Shown in pieces: positions 1 to 8,640 of a stretch of 64,000 nt of DNA (positions are counted from its first letter, which is position 1; each line of letters starts with the position of its first letter). The position numbers were made by a program, and so were the translations under genes. The notes beneath the pieces are model-generated. The model ran no database searches, was not told the DNA's origin, and saw only the letters and a list, made by a program, of their open reading frames with translations. The stretch is from an uncultured Oscillospiraceae bacterium (GTDB lineage Bacteria > Bacillota > Clostridia > Oscillospirales > Ruminococcaceae): positions 79,243 to 143,242 of the forward strand of contig CAJTQM010000002.1 in assembly GCA_910578255.1 (NCBI GenBank), written 5' to 3'.

Positions 1-682
1 ACGCTCTGACAATATATTGGATGCTGCTGTCCTGATATTCGCTGACGCCGATAAAAGGCGGCGGATCGTCCAGCACGCCGCCGGCTTCTTCCAGCGCCTG
101 CCAAAGGGCCCTTTTCACCGTTTGGGTATTGTCATCGTACGAGGCGCAGACCGTCAGGTCCACCCGGCGGGTTGCCCGGGCGGAAAAGTTGGTGATCCGC
201 GCGCCGGCAACATCGTTGTTGGGCAGGTAGACCACCTTATTGTCCGGGGTGGATAAGCAGGTGTAGATCAGCCCGATTTCCTGCACCGTGCCGCTGACCG
301 AGCCCACGTCCACATAATCGCCAACCACAAAGGGCTTGGCCGCCAGTACCATCAGCCCGCCGGCCAGTTTGGCAAGAGAATCCTGCACCGCCAAAGAGAC
401 GGCCAGGCCCACAACGCCCAGCACCGTCACCAAAGAGGTGACCGGGATTCCGAGGCTGTCGGCAATGATCAGCACCGTTAAAAACAAAAGGGCGAACTTG
501 GCGGCGGAGCGGATAAAATGGTGGAGGCTTTTTTCCACCCGCAGCTTTTGGATCATCCGATCCACCAGCTTCATCAAAAGCTTCGTGCCTGCCAGGCAGA
601 CGGCCAGCAGCAAAAGGGTGGTGAGCGCGTCCCCTACCGAAAGCGGACCGATCCGATATTCCATCAGTTCCTCCAGCTTCAC
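1..682 (-). CDS. MscS-family mechanosensitive ion channel, C-terminus cut by window edge
   Basis: Small-conductance mechanosensitive channel of the cytoplasmic membrane, which releases solutes under hypo-osmotic stress (family knowledge). Reading the minus strand from 682, I see a short N-terminal hydrophobic helix (about residues 16-35), a second membrane stretch, then the pore helix and beta domain typical of MscS, with VGLAVSLAVQDSLAKLAGG, KPFVVGDYVDVG, VSGTVQEIGLIYT and PNNDVAGARITNFSA. I chose the GTG at 680-682 because a GGGGGG ribosome site lies just upstream; an in-frame ATG follows at 662-664 and would shorten the protein by six residues. The frame is still open at base 1, so the C-terminal end is outside the window. 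It is divergent from the XRE gene. Confidence 0.9.
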   Translation of the reverse strand, partial: MKLEELMEYRIGPLSVGDALTTLLLLAVCLAGTKLLMKLVDRMIQKLRVEKSLHHFIRSAAKFALLFLTVLIIADSLGIPVTSLVTVLGVVGLAVSLAVQDSLAKLAGGLMVLAAKPFVVGDYVDVGSVSGTVQEIGLIYTCLSTPDNKVVYLPNNDVAGARITNFSARATRRVDLTVCASYDDNTQTVKRALWQALEEAGGVLDDPPPFIGVSEYQDSSIQYIVRA

Positions 683-728
683 AAAAATCCCCCTTTTTTG
701 AAACGGCCCGAGCCGGATTTTTACGGCT

Positions 729-757
729 ATTTTACCACAAACAGCGGGGAATGGCAA
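729..757 (-). promoter_or_regulatory. Sigma-A type promoter of the MscS gene
   Basis: On the minus strand TTGCCA (752-757) and TAAAAT (729-734) are separated by 17 bases, about 45 bases before the GTG start of the channel gene. Confidence 0.6.
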
Positions 758-850
758 CGGGACGGGCTTTCTCTTTTTTGGGGTTAAGACCGGCTGCCGG
801 TTCGTTCCTGGCTTTTTCGCCCCCGGCCTGCCGGCGAGGTGCCGGTCAAC

Positions 851-879
851 TTGACTTTTACGCGTACGTATAATATAAT
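851..879 (+). promoter_or_regulatory. Sigma-A type promoter of the XRE operon
   Basis: TTGACT (851-856) and a perfect TATAAT (874-879) are separated by exactly 17 bases. It is the only good promoter ahead of the plus-strand operon at 1024-2443; the leader would be about 135 bases. Confidence 0.7.
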
Positions 880-1023
880 AAAAAGAACTATACAGGAAAA
901 ACATGCCACAATTTTGACGCGTTTTTTCCGTGTTTTGTAATTGCAGCCTGATCAGTCTGACACGCAGGATGGATCATACGCGGCCGCGTAGCTTTTTGGG
1001 GATCCACAAAAAGGAGAAGCTTT

Positions 1024-1362
1024 ATGTCGAATTTATACTATATACTGACCGGCCTGTGTGAAAAGCGCCGGATCACCCCGTATCGTATGTGCAGAGACAC
1101 GGGTATTCAGCCAAGCGTCATGACCGATTTAAAAATGGGCCGCCGCCAGACCGTTAAAGCGGAAACAGCGGCGAAGCTGGCGGACTATTTTGGGGTTACG
1201 GTGCGCGACCTGTTGGGCGCACAGGAGCCGATCAAGGTTCAGCCGCTGCCCCAGGAGCTTTTGAAAATCGAGTTGTTCGGCGGAGAGGCCACCGACCAAC
1301 AGCTGGAAGAGGTCCGGCAGTTTGCCAAATTTGTTAAGGAGCGGGACGCGGGCCGTCCCTGA
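1024..1362 (+). CDS. XRE-family helix-turn-helix transcriptional regulator
   Basis: A 112-residue protein with an N-terminal Cro/CI-type HTH (about residues 5-62): RRITPYRMCRDTGIQPSV is the first part of the HTH and LADYFGVTVRDLLG the end of the domain. The C-terminal 45 residues are a short acidic/basic helical tail (QQLEEVRQFAKFVKERD), a probable dimerisation arm. The ATG has a good AAGGAGAAG ribosome site eight bases upstream. It leads a three-gene plus-strand run with the GIY-YIG and adenylyltransferase genes. DNA target and role are unknown; autoregulation from the promoter at 851-879 is a guess. Confidence 0.85.
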   Translation: MSNLYYILTGLCEKRRITPYRMCRDTGIQPSVMTDLKMGRRQTVKAETAAKLADYFGVTVRDLLGAQEPIKVQPLPQELLKIELFGGEATDQQLEEVRQFAKFVKERDAGRP

Positions 1363-1394
1363 GCCGAAATTCGGCTTTGCAGAGGGATTTATCC

Positions 1395-1649
1395 ATGTGC
1401 TATGTCTATATCGTCCGCTGTGCGGACCAGACCCTATATACCGGCTGGACCAACGACCTTGCCCGCAGGGTGGCTGCCCACAACAGCGGCCACGGGGCCA
1501 AATACACCCGTTCCCGCCGGCCGGTGGAGTTGGTATATGCCGAGGTTTGCCAGGACAAAAGGTCCGCGCTGCGGCGGGAATGGCAGATCAAGCGTTTGCG
1601 GACCGAGCAGAAGCGTCTGCTGATCGGGTCCGGAAAAATCACCGGATGA
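1395..1649 (+). CDS. GIY-YIG nuclease-superfamily protein (UPF0213/YhbQ-like)
   Basis: A roughly 84-residue single-domain protein of the stand-alone GIY-YIG class. The paired motif is visible as CYVYIVRC ... LYTGWTNDL, followed by the Arg of ARRVAAHNSGHGAKYTR and the Glu-bearing RREWQIKRL helix, which is the order seen in Slx1/YhbQ-like nucleases. I chose the ATG at 1395, nine bases after AGAGGG; an upstream in-frame TTG at 1377 has no ribosome site. Its TGA overlaps an ATG of the next frame (1646-1649), although the real start of the following gene is probably 1667. Structure-selective DNA cleavage is known for relatives, but the cellular role is not settled. Confidence 0.88.
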   Translation: MCYVYIVRCADQTLYTGWTNDLARRVAAHNSGHGAKYTRSRRPVELVYAEVCQDKRSALRREWQIKRLRTEQKRLLIGSGKITG

Positions 1650-1666
1650 GGAGAGAAGCAATACAA

Positions 1667-2443
1667 ATGGAATATCCCAAGGTGCTGGATGAAATAAAGC
1701 TTTCTTACGAAAACATTTTACAAAAAAATCTGGTGGGAATTTACGTCCACGGCTCCATCGCCTTTGGATGCTTTCGATGGGAGAAAAGCGATATTGATTT
1801 TTTGGTGGTGACCCGGCAGGAACCCTCCGATTCTCAAAAGCAGGAGATGATCCGAGCGCTGCTGGCGTTGGACCGGGCGGGTCTTTGCCCCCCAAAGGGC
1901 TTTGAGATGAGCGTTGTTTTGGCGGAGCATTGCCGGGATTTTGTGTACCCCACCCCCTATACCCTTCACTATTCCAGCACGTATCGCCGGCAGTGCCAGG
2001 AGGATTTGCCCGGCTTTTGCCAAAGAATGCGGGGAACCGACCGGGATCTGGCGGCCCATTTTACCGTCCTGCAGGCGGCGGGTTTCGCTTTGTACGGCGC
2101 GCCGGTGCAGGAGGCGTTCGGGCCGGTGCCCAGGCAGTGCTATCTCGACAGCATTCTGGGAGACGCGAAGGACGCGCAGAAGGGCATGTCCGAGGATCCG
2201 GTTTATTATATTCTCAATTTGTGCCGGGTATTGGCTTATCAGCGGGAGGGGAAGATCCTCTCCAAAAAAGACGGTGGCCTGTGGGGACTGACCGCGCTGT
2301 CGGATCGGGACCGGCCTGTCGTGCGTGCAGCGCTTTCGGCCTACGGCGGCGGTGAGCCCCTCGATCTGGACCCGGACAGACTGCGGGAATTTTCGGCGTA
2401 TCTTCTCGGGCAGATTTTTCCTAGCTTTTCTGAAAAATTATGA
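1667..2443 (+). CDS. ANT/AadA-like aminoglycoside nucleotidyltransferase-domain protein
   Basis: A 258-residue protein with an N-terminal Pol-beta-type nucleotidyltransferase domain, seen in HGSIAFGCFRW and SDIDFLVV (the GS...DxD metal/nucleotide motif). An all-helical C-terminal half (about 150-258) resembles the DUF4111 domain of AadA/ANT(9) enzymes, and the length matches that family. These enzymes adenylylate streptomycin or spectinomycin; whether this chromosomal member does so cannot be told from sequence. The ATG at 1667 follows GAGGAGAGA with slightly long spacing; an alternative ATG at 1646 overlaps the preceding stop. It ends the three-gene operon begun by the XRE regulator. No clear terminator follows. 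Confidence 0.75.
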   Translation: MEYPKVLDEIKLSYENILQKNLVGIYVHGSIAFGCFRWEKSDIDFLVVTRQEPSDSQKQEMIRALLALDRAGLCPPKGFEMSVVLAEHCRDFVYPTPYTLHYSSTYRRQCQEDLPGFCQRMRGTDRDLAAHFTVLQAAGFALYGAPVQEAFGPVPRQCYLDSILGDAKDAQKGMSEDPVYYILNLCRVLAYQREGKILSKKDGGLWGLTALSDRDRPVVRAALSAYGGGEPLDLDPDRLREFSAYLLGQIFPSFSEKL

Positions 2444-2550
2444 AAAATACAGGAAAATTTTTGGTTTGACGCTGTTTTGTGACTTTTATGTTACCTATAT
2501 TTGTTATAAAAAGAGTGTAGAAAATAGCAATAGAGTGGCTTGACATAGAT

Positions 2551-2567
2551 AGGAGGGCTTTGGTATA
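2551..2567 (+). promoter_or_regulatory. Ribosome binding site and ATA codon that set the start of the adhesin
   Basis: AGGAGGG (2551-2557) is followed seven bases later by ATA (2565-2567), which opens a frame coding Lys-Lys-Leu-Glu-Arg and then a hydrophobic signal sequence. No ATG, GTG or TTG occurs in that frame near the site. The nearest standard start is the TTG at 2607, which lies inside the signal helix and has no ribosome site. Confidence 0.55.
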
Positions 2568-5500
2568 AAAAAATTAGAAAGAGGGAGCAGGCTGGCGGCT
2601 TGGATTTTGTCGGCAGTTTTGTTAGTGGGTCTTTTCCCGCTGAACGCTTTTGCCGTAGAACCGGATGAAGGGCATAAACACACCGAAGAATGCTATAAAA
2701 CGGTCTTGATCTGTGAGGAGAAAGAGACCGCCGGGCATACCCATGAAGAAAAATGCTGGCAGACCGAGCAGGTTTTGGTCTGCGAAGAAGAGCACGAGCA
2801 CACCGAAGAATGCTACGAGGAGCAGTCGTCGCTGGTCTGCGGACTGGAAGAGTCGGACAGTGTCCATACGCATACGGATGAATGCTATGAAAAGGTCCTG
2901 GTCTGCGAAGAAAAGGTGGAGGACAGCGAGACCGAGACCGGTCTTTCCGAAGAGGAGTTGGCAGCGGTACAGCAGCTGATGGATTCCATCGACCGGTTTT
3001 TGGAAAAATATGATCCCCAGCATGAGTATGACGAGGAAGAGTTGAAGGCGCTGAAGCAGGAGCAAGAGGAGATCCAGGCATCTTTCGAGGCGCTGAGCGA
3101 GAAGGCCCAACTGCTGGTGACCAACTACGACACGTTCGCGGAGATTTCGCTGGAGGATTCCGGCGATGCCGAGAAGACCCAGCCAACCGTTTCCCAGGCG
3201 GTTTCGGATCTGACCAGCGCCATCGACCAGTTCCTGGCCGATTTCGACCCGGAAAAGGATTATACCGAAGAGGAGCAGGCGGCTTTGATCGAAAGCTTGG
3301 AGAAAATCCAGGCGGCGTTTGAAGCGCTGAGCGAGGAAGAACAGCTGCAGGTAGTGAATTATACGGATCTCCTGTCCGCTATACAGGACGGGGGGGGGGT
3401 ATTCTTTACCGAAACGGAAGGCGCGGCGGCGATTGGTGAAAAGACTTATGCGTCGCTGGAGGAGGCTCTGGATGCGGCGCAAAACGGCGAAGAGGTCGTA
3501 TTGCAGCAGGATATAGATCTGGAAAGCTACTATTATTTAAAGAGCGGTAATTCTGTTACATTAAATTTGAACGGGCACAATATCACCTCCGCTTCCACGG
3601 CGTTTATGGTCAAAGTAGGTTCGGAGTTGACCCTTACCGGTTCCGGAACCATTAGCGGCAACGGTTATGCCGGTGAAAAGGCCGGCGGTGCGCTGGTGGT
3701 TTGGGGCGGCGTCATCAATCTGGAGGACGATGTGGTCCTCACCTCTATGGCCACTGACCTGACCCAAGGCGGCGTGGTATGGATGTATTACGGCACCTTT
3801 AACATGCACGGCGGCCGGATTGAGGGCGGCAGCGCCAAATTGGGCGGCGGCGTCGGAGTTTCGGGCTGCAACAGAAATTATCCGGCCATCTTTAATATGA
3901 CTGGCGGTGTGATCACCGACTGCTACGCCGAGGAAGGCGGCGGTGTGGTGGTAGACTATTACGGCACCTTTAATATGAGTGGTGGTATGATCGAAGGCTG
4001 CACCGCCGAAGTCGGCGCCGGGATTGCCAACTATGGAAATGTGGTCATGAGCGGCGGCGAAATTGTCAACAACTCGGCCTCGTACCATTCGGCGGGCGTT
4101 TATGCGGATAATAATTTTACCATGACCGGCGGCAAGGTCGCCCATAACAAAGCGGTGGACGGCGGTAACGGCAGCCCTAACGGCGTGGGTACAAGTTATA
4201 GCACCATTCTGGTAAAGGTTACCGGCGGCGCGGTGTACGACAATGAAAACGGCGACTTTTTGATCAATGGCATGGCCACCATTTCCATCATCGCCGCCAA
4301 GCAGATGCAGGCGGACGGTCTTGTGTTTACCGGCTGGCAGGTAAAGCCCGATAGTTGGAGCAGCCAGAAGGAAAGATTTACGACCGGTCCTCTGCCGGAC
4401 CAGGCATTGGATAGTTATTCCATGACCACCTGTATCGCCTGTTATGAGGAGGGCAAGGCGCAGTATTCTCAGACCATCGCCTTAGGCGGTGCGAATGCGG
4501 AGGTATACACCCTTAAAGAGGCTCAGGCCAAGGCGGAGAAGATGCTTACCAGCACAGATTGGAACGGCGAGCCCATCGTCATCGAGGTGGGCAAAACCCT
4601 TTCGGTTTCCGGCGCGGAGGAGTGGTCCTTCGACGAAAACGCGGAACACATCATTTTAGAGCGGGCCGATTCCTTTGACGGGTATCTGGTCGATGTAAAA
4701 GGCTCTTTAAAACTTGAGAATATCACCATTCAGGGCCTGGGCATAGGCCTGCATAAAAAATCCCTGATCAAGGTGGAAAGCAGCGGCAGTCTGACCATCG
4801 GGGACGGAACGGTTTTGCAGAATAACGGAGCGGGTATCGACAGCGACGACCCCCAAACGTTCCACACAAACTACGACGGCGGCGCAGTATACGCCAGAGG
4901 CGGCAAGGTGACCATGACCGGCGGTTTGATCCGCAGCAACGCCACCAGTTATGTGGGCGGCGGCGTGTCGGTGGCCGATGGCGGAACCTTTACCATGACC
5001 GGCGGCGAGATCTCGGGGAACGATGCGTACTGCGGCGGCGGTGTCAGCGCTGTGCGGGGCGCCAAGATTCAGCTTTCCGGCGGCGAAGTTTCCGGCAATA
5101 CGGCGATGAAGGGCGGCGGCGTTTGCGTCGGTGGTAGCTTCGATACAGAAACGGCGAATAATCCGGAACTGGTCATGGAAGGCGGAAGCGTTTCGGGCAA
5201 CCTGGCCAAAGAGGCCGGCGGTGGCATCTATGTGCAGATGAACTCCATGGCGACCATTACCGCTGGCGATATCATCGGCAACGAAACGGATGGATATGGC
5301 ACCGCCAGCCATCGGGGCGGCGGCATCTATGTCAACGGCGGACCCGGGGCGAATTCGGGTCTTGGGCATCAGAAGCCTTTGAATCTCAAATCCGGCCTGC
5401 TGAAGCTGGAAAATGTGGAGATCACCGGCAACTATGCGCCTGGCGGTGGTGGTTTGGCGGCCTGCCCCACCTCTCAGATTGAAATTTATGTCACCGACGG

Positions 5501-7100
5501 CGCGGTATTCCACCACAATACCGGCGCTGGCGGAAGAAAGAGTGAAATCGCGCTGGATCCTTCGACCGGCGACAAGAACGTATACTATGTGTCCGACTTT
5601 ATGCTGGGCGGCGGTATGTACCGGTGGTATGTGGGTTCCAGCGATCAGCTGGCGGACCCGTCGCAGTATCAGTACACCGGCGAAGGGGTAAATCTGAGCA
5701 ATGTAGTCAGCGACGAGGATATTGAAAAAGCGCAGGATATGGCCACTGTCCGGATTGCGGACAATACCGCCAATTTTGGCCTCGGCGGCGGCATCGCCTC
5801 CAACGGTGCGGTAATCATCGGCAACAAGGATAAAGATACCGGCAAGGTAGTTGTCACTAAGCAGTGGGATGACAACAACAACCAGTACAGCAAACGGCCG
5901 GAATCCATTGAGGTAAGCATCCGGTACGGTGCCGTTACCCTGACCAACTTAAAGCTGACAGCTGAAAACAACTGGACGGTTACCAGAACCGGCCTGTCCC
6001 AGGAAATTTTGGCCGGATTGGATCAGGCGGAGTTGAAGGTAGAAGAGGTCAAGGTGGATGGATATGCGTTCCAGGGCGCGACGGCGCAGATCGAAGGAGA
6101 CACCATCTCCATTACCCTGACCAACCGGTATATTCCGACCGGCAAGGTAATCGTTACCAAGCAGTGGGACGATAACGACAACAAGTACGGCAAACGGCCG
6201 GAATCCATCGAGGTGAGCATCCGGTATGGTGCCATTACCCTGACCAACTTAAAGCTGACAGCTGAAAACAACTGGACGGCTACCAAGACCGATTTGTCTC
6301 TGGAGGTTTTCGCCGGGCTGGATCAGGCGGAGTTGAAGGTAGAAGAGATCAAGGTGGACGGATACGCGTTCCAGGGCGCTTCGGCGCAGATCGAAGGAGA
6401 CACTGTCTCCATTACCCTGACCAACCGGTATATTCCCCCGCTGGGTTCGTTGCGGATCAGCAAAACCGTTACGGGCCGCGGCGGCGACCGGACAAAGGAT
6501 TTTACCTTTAACATTACCCTTCGGGATGGAAACGGTACGGCGCTGCGCGACCAGTATCCTTTCACCGGCAAGGGAACCGGGACGGTCAGAAGCGGCGGTA
6601 CCATTACCTTAAGGCACGGGGAAAGCGTGACCATCAGCGGCCTTCCTGCCGGAACCACCTATACGGTGACGGAGGTTGAGGCGAATCGCGACGGCTACAC
6701 GACAACGGCCAGCGGGAATCAGGGCGTGATTGTGGCCAACAGTACGGCGTCCGCGTCGTTTGTCAACGACCGGCCGGGCAGAACGCCGCCCACGCCGGTT
6801 ACGCCTCCTGGCAGACCGGATGATCCGGATGATCCGGACGACGATCCGGAGCCGCCCCGCCCGACGGTGCCCATCCCGGATCCTGATGTCCCGCGTTCGC
6901 CTACGCCTATGCCGCCCAGCAATTTGGTGACGATCATGGATCCCAACACGCCTTTGGCGAATCAGCCTACCAGCAATCTGGTGACGATTATGGATCCATT
7001 GATGCCCTTGGGCAATCTGCCGATTACCGGAGGTTACGGAATGGCCTTGGTAATTGCAGGCGTTGCGCTGTTAAGCGTTGCGATTCTTAGAAAGAAATAA
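2565..7100 (+). CDS. Large LPXTG-anchored surface adhesin with beta-helix and Cna_B-type repeats
   Basis: A protein of about 1511 residues exported and covalently linked to peptidoglycan. Order: signal peptide (1-28, positive start, hydrophobic core, ending NAFA); Cys/His-rich HTHTDECY-type repeats (about 38-120); two acidic helical repeats of about 70 residues (126-275); a long right-handed beta-helix region full of MTGG, GGGV and ISGN units (about 290-1080); two near-identical 100-residue Cna_B-like domains with VTKQWDD (1092-1291); an isopeptide-type stalk domain starting SLRISKTVTGRGG; a Pro/Asp spacer; LPITG at 1485-1489, a hydrophobic helix and the tail RKK. The start is the odd part: the best-placed codon is ATA. 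A G10 run at 3390-3399 could switch the frame. Sortases at 19919 and 41616 are candidate partners. Confidence 0.88.
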   Translation: MKKLERGSRLAAWILSAVLLVGLFPLNAFAVEPDEGHKHTEECYKTVLICEEKETAGHTHEEKCWQTEQVLVCEEEHEHTEECYEEQSSLVCGLEESDSVHTHTDECYEKVLVCEEKVEDSETETGLSEEELAAVQQLMDSIDRFLEKYDPQHEYDEEELKALKQEQEEIQASFEALSEKAQLLVTNYDTFAEISLEDSGDAEKTQPTVSQAVSDLTSAIDQFLADFDPEKDYTEEEQAALIESLEKIQAAFEALSEEEQLQVVNYTDLLSAIQDGGGVFFTETEGAAAIGEKTYASLEEALDAAQNGEEVVLQQDIDLESYYYLKSGNSVTLNLNGHNITSASTAFMVKVGSELTLTGSGTISGNGYAGEKAGGALVVWGGVINLEDDVVLTSMATDLTQGGVVWMYYGTFNMHGGRIEGGSAKLGGGVGVSGCNRNYPAIFNMTGGVITDCYAEEGGGVVVDYYGTFNMSGGMIEGCTAEVGAGIANYGNVVMSGGEIVNNSASYHSAGVYADNNFTMTGGKVAHNKAVDGGNGSPNGVGTSYSTILVKVTGGAVYDNENGDFLINGMATISIIAAKQMQADGLVFTGWQVKPDSWSSQKERFTTGPLPDQALDSYSMTTCIACYEEGKAQYSQTIALGGANAEVYTLKEAQAKAEKMLTSTDWNGEPIVIEVGKTLSVSGAEEWSFDENAEHIILERADSFDGYLVDVKGSLKLENITIQGLGIGLHKKSLIKVESSGSLTIGDGTVLQNNGAGIDSDDPQTFHTNYDGGAVYARGGKVTMTGGLIRSNATSYVGGGVSVADGGTFTMTGGEISGNDAYCGGGVSAVRGAKIQLSGGEVSGNTAMKGGGVCVGGSFDTETANNPELVMEGGSVSGNLAKEAGGGIYVQMNSMATITAGDIIGNETDGYGTASHRGGGIYVNGGPGANSGLGHQKPLNLKSGLLKLENVEITGNYAPGGGGLAACPTSQIEIYVTDGAVFHHNTGAGGRKSEIALDPSTGDKNVYYVSDFMLGGGMYRWYVGSSDQLADPSQYQYTGEGVNLSNVVSDEDIEKAQDMATVRIADNTANFGLGGGIASNGAVIIGNKDKDTGKVVVTKQWDDNNNQYSKRPESIEVSIRYGAVTLTNLKLTAENNWTVTRTGLSQEILAGLDQAELKVEEVKVDGYAFQGATAQIEGDTISITLTNRYIPTGKVIVTKQWDDNDNKYGKRPESIEVSIRYGAITLTNLKLTAENNWTATKTDLSLEVFAGLDQAELKVEEIKVDGYAFQGASAQIEGDTVSITLTNRYIPPLGSLRISKTVTGRGGDRTKDFTFNITLRDGNGTALRDQYPFTGKGTGTVRSGGTITLRHGESVTISGLPAGTTYTVTEVEANRDGYTTTASGNQGVIVANSTASASFVNDRPGRTPPTPVTPPGRPDDPDDPDDDPEPPRPTVPIPDPDVPRSPTPMPPSNLVTIMDPNTPLANQPTSNLVTIMDPLMPLGNLPITGGYGMALVIAGVALLSVAILRKK
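3390..3399 (+). repeat. G10 homopolymer inside the adhesin coding region
   Basis: Ten consecutive G residues encode part of Asp-Gly-Gly-Gly-Val at about residue 276, at the hinge between the helical repeats and the beta-helix. Tracts of this length are slippage-prone; a change of one base would frameshift some 80 percent of the protein. Confidence 0.9.
5838..6437 (+). repeat. Two 300-base tandem repeats encoding Cna_B-like domains
   Basis: 5838-6137 and 6138-6437 are very similar at both DNA and protein level; each begins ACCGGCAAGGTA and carries the VTKQWDD and ITLTNRYIP blocks. The exact 300-base period keeps frame, so copy number can change without breaking the protein. Confidence 0.88.
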
Positions 7101-7114
7101 CCAATAAAAAAGCC

Positions 7115-7150
7115 AAAGGACCCCGGATAATTTGTCCGGGGTCCTTTTTT
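7115..7150 (+). terminator. Rho-independent terminator of the adhesin gene
   Basis: GGACCCCGGA (7118-7127) pairs with TCCGGGGTCC (7135-7144) and is followed by six T. Flanking A and T runs make it potentially bidirectional, so it may also end the convergent restriction operon. Confidence 0.92.
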
Positions 7151-7167
7151 GTAAAGGAGATCAACTT

Positions 7168-8640
7168 TTATAAATTCAATGTCCGTATGTCTATTTTCGT
7201 GTTCTCAATGTAGTGACGGTACATCATTTCCGCAGGCAACAACCGTATTTGAATATCCTGCAGCCCCAGATTGTGCAGCATGGCAAGGGATACCGTGCCC
7301 TTTTCGATGATTTTTGCCGAAGCGGTCGGCATGAGAAAGCAGTTTTTTACTGTGCCGATTTGATGGGCCTTTACAAAAGGCTGGTATGCCAGCTGGTACA
7401 GATACTGCTTGGTAATAGACTCGATACCAGGCTGACCGCGCAGCTTTTTGCCCGGTTCCAGTTGAAGGTCATGGTACTTGGCGTCGAAAATGATAAACTG
7501 GTAGTCCCCGCCGGCATGGACGATAGAAATGAGGTCCGGAATAAGCGTATCCTCGGCTTGTTTTACAAATGATTCGCCGCCGGGCGCGGTTCCATTCCAC
7601 TGCGGTTTATCCATTAAATCAATGAGTTTTTTGTGCCGCAGATGGCGATATTGTTCGGCCAACGGCACCGGCAGCGGCAATCCGCCGATTGGCTTTTGCA
7701 GCTGGTTGTCCATCACTTCGGAACAGACCTTTTCCCATACCAGATTGAAGCTGTTTGTGCCAAACATACGAAAGCCGTCCAGATCGTCCAAAGCATTGCT
7801 GTTGGCTATGTAGGCATACAACGTTTTCAGCAAAAGCTGCTTGCGGGTATTAAACTGGACATTGAGTTCTTTGGCAATCCGCTCTAAAACAGATTCCTTG
7901 TCACCGAAATCCGCTATCTGCTCATCGGAAATATCGACACCCATAATATCGAACAGATCCAATAGGTCGGCGTCTCGTAACTCCTCTGTGCAACGGGTGA
8001 GGATACATTTGTGAAGACGCTTAAAGAAGTCCAAATCGTTGTTCACACGTCGGCCGGTCAGCAGCTGTGGGTAATACGGCCGGTTATTGCTTAACAGGGC
8101 AAATGTCTCGTTGATGGTTTTATCCCAGAGGATGTCGCCGGACCCGTTGGATTCGACCACATCCTGGGTGTTGGTATAGGTGCCATGCTCGAAATAATCC
8201 CGGAGAAGGAACAGCATAACCGCCAGCATATTAAATGCGCGGCCGTCGCCGGTGCCATTGTACATGCGAATGATCTGCTCTTTAGAATTGTATTTTTCCA
8301 GAACCTTCAGCACCTGTTTGAGTTCTGCTTTGGGGGCCGCGGCGTCGGGCAGATATTTGGGATAGCATTTGAGCACATGGCCCTCAATGGTAATGACCCC
8401 CACAAAGGGGAACACATACAGATATTCGTTTTCGCCGGCTGCGGGGTCCGCAATTTCGATGTGCTCGTCCACCAGATCGGTGAGATCCTTTTGAATATCA
8501 TTTGCTTTTACAATCTTTAATACGCCATATTCTTTTAATCGCCGTAGAAGGCGGATAGTCTTTTCCTCGGGGCAACAAAACGCTTTCACCAGTTCCTCTT
8601 GGGAATAGCGTTTTTGTTCGCGCAAAAATACCGAAATCAT
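7168..8640 (-). CDS. LlaJI-family restriction endonuclease subunit (McrC-like)
   Basis: A 490-residue nuclease partner of the upstream AAA+ protein. The N-terminus has a winged-helix-like segment (1-45). The C-terminal half carries a PD-(D/E)xK core: IPDLISI (Pro368-Asp369) and FIIFDAKYHD (Asp386, Lys388), the arrangement known in McrC/LlaJI nucleases. The ATG (8638-8640) overlaps the stop of the AAA+ gene in an ATGA junction, indicating translational coupling, as expected for two subunits of one enzyme. In the lactococcal LlaJI system, to my knowledge, an operon of two cytosine methyltransferases plus two restriction proteins acts on an asymmetric site; the gene order here matches. The frame is intact, so the nuclease should be made. 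Confidence 0.86.
   Translation of the reverse strand: MISVFLREQKRYSQEELVKAFCCPEEKTIRLLRRLKEYGVLKIVKANDIQKDLTDLVDEHIEIADPAAGENEYLYVFPFVGVITIEGHVLKCYPKYLPDAAAPKAELKQVLKVLEKYNSKEQIIRMYNGTGDGRAFNMLAVMLFLLRDYFEHGTYTNTQDVVESNGSGDILWDKTINETFALLSNNRPYYPQLLTGRRVNNDLDFFKRLHKCILTRCTEELRDADLLDLFDIMGVDISDEQIADFGDKESVLERIAKELNVQFNTRKQLLLKTLYAYIANSNALDDLDGFRMFGTNSFNLVWEKVCSEVMDNQLQKPIGGLPLPVPLAEQYRHLRHKKLIDLMDKPQWNGTAPGGESFVKQAEDTLIPDLISIVHAGGDYQFIIFDAKYHDLQLEPGKKLRGQPGIESITKQYLYQLAYQPFVKAHQIGTVKNCFLMPTASAKIIEKGTVSLAMLHNLGLQDIQIRLLPAEMMYRHYIENTKIDIRTLNL

Larger units (their letters stand above)
683..1023. other. Intergenic region between mscS and the XRE operon
   Basis: This 341-base gap between divergent genes holds one promoter for each direction (729-757 minus, 851-879 plus) and no convincing reading frame. 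I see no repeat or riboswitch in it. Confidence 0.6.

Noticed and set aside
1322..1666. Extended N-terminus for the AadA-like protein, reaching back to 1322
   Set aside because: It overlaps the XRE and GIY-YIG genes; the nucleotidyltransferase fold begins just after the ATG at 1667.
4707..5516. Minus-strand frames under the adhesin
   Set aside because: Caused by the repetitive Gly-rich beta-helix code; they have no start signals.
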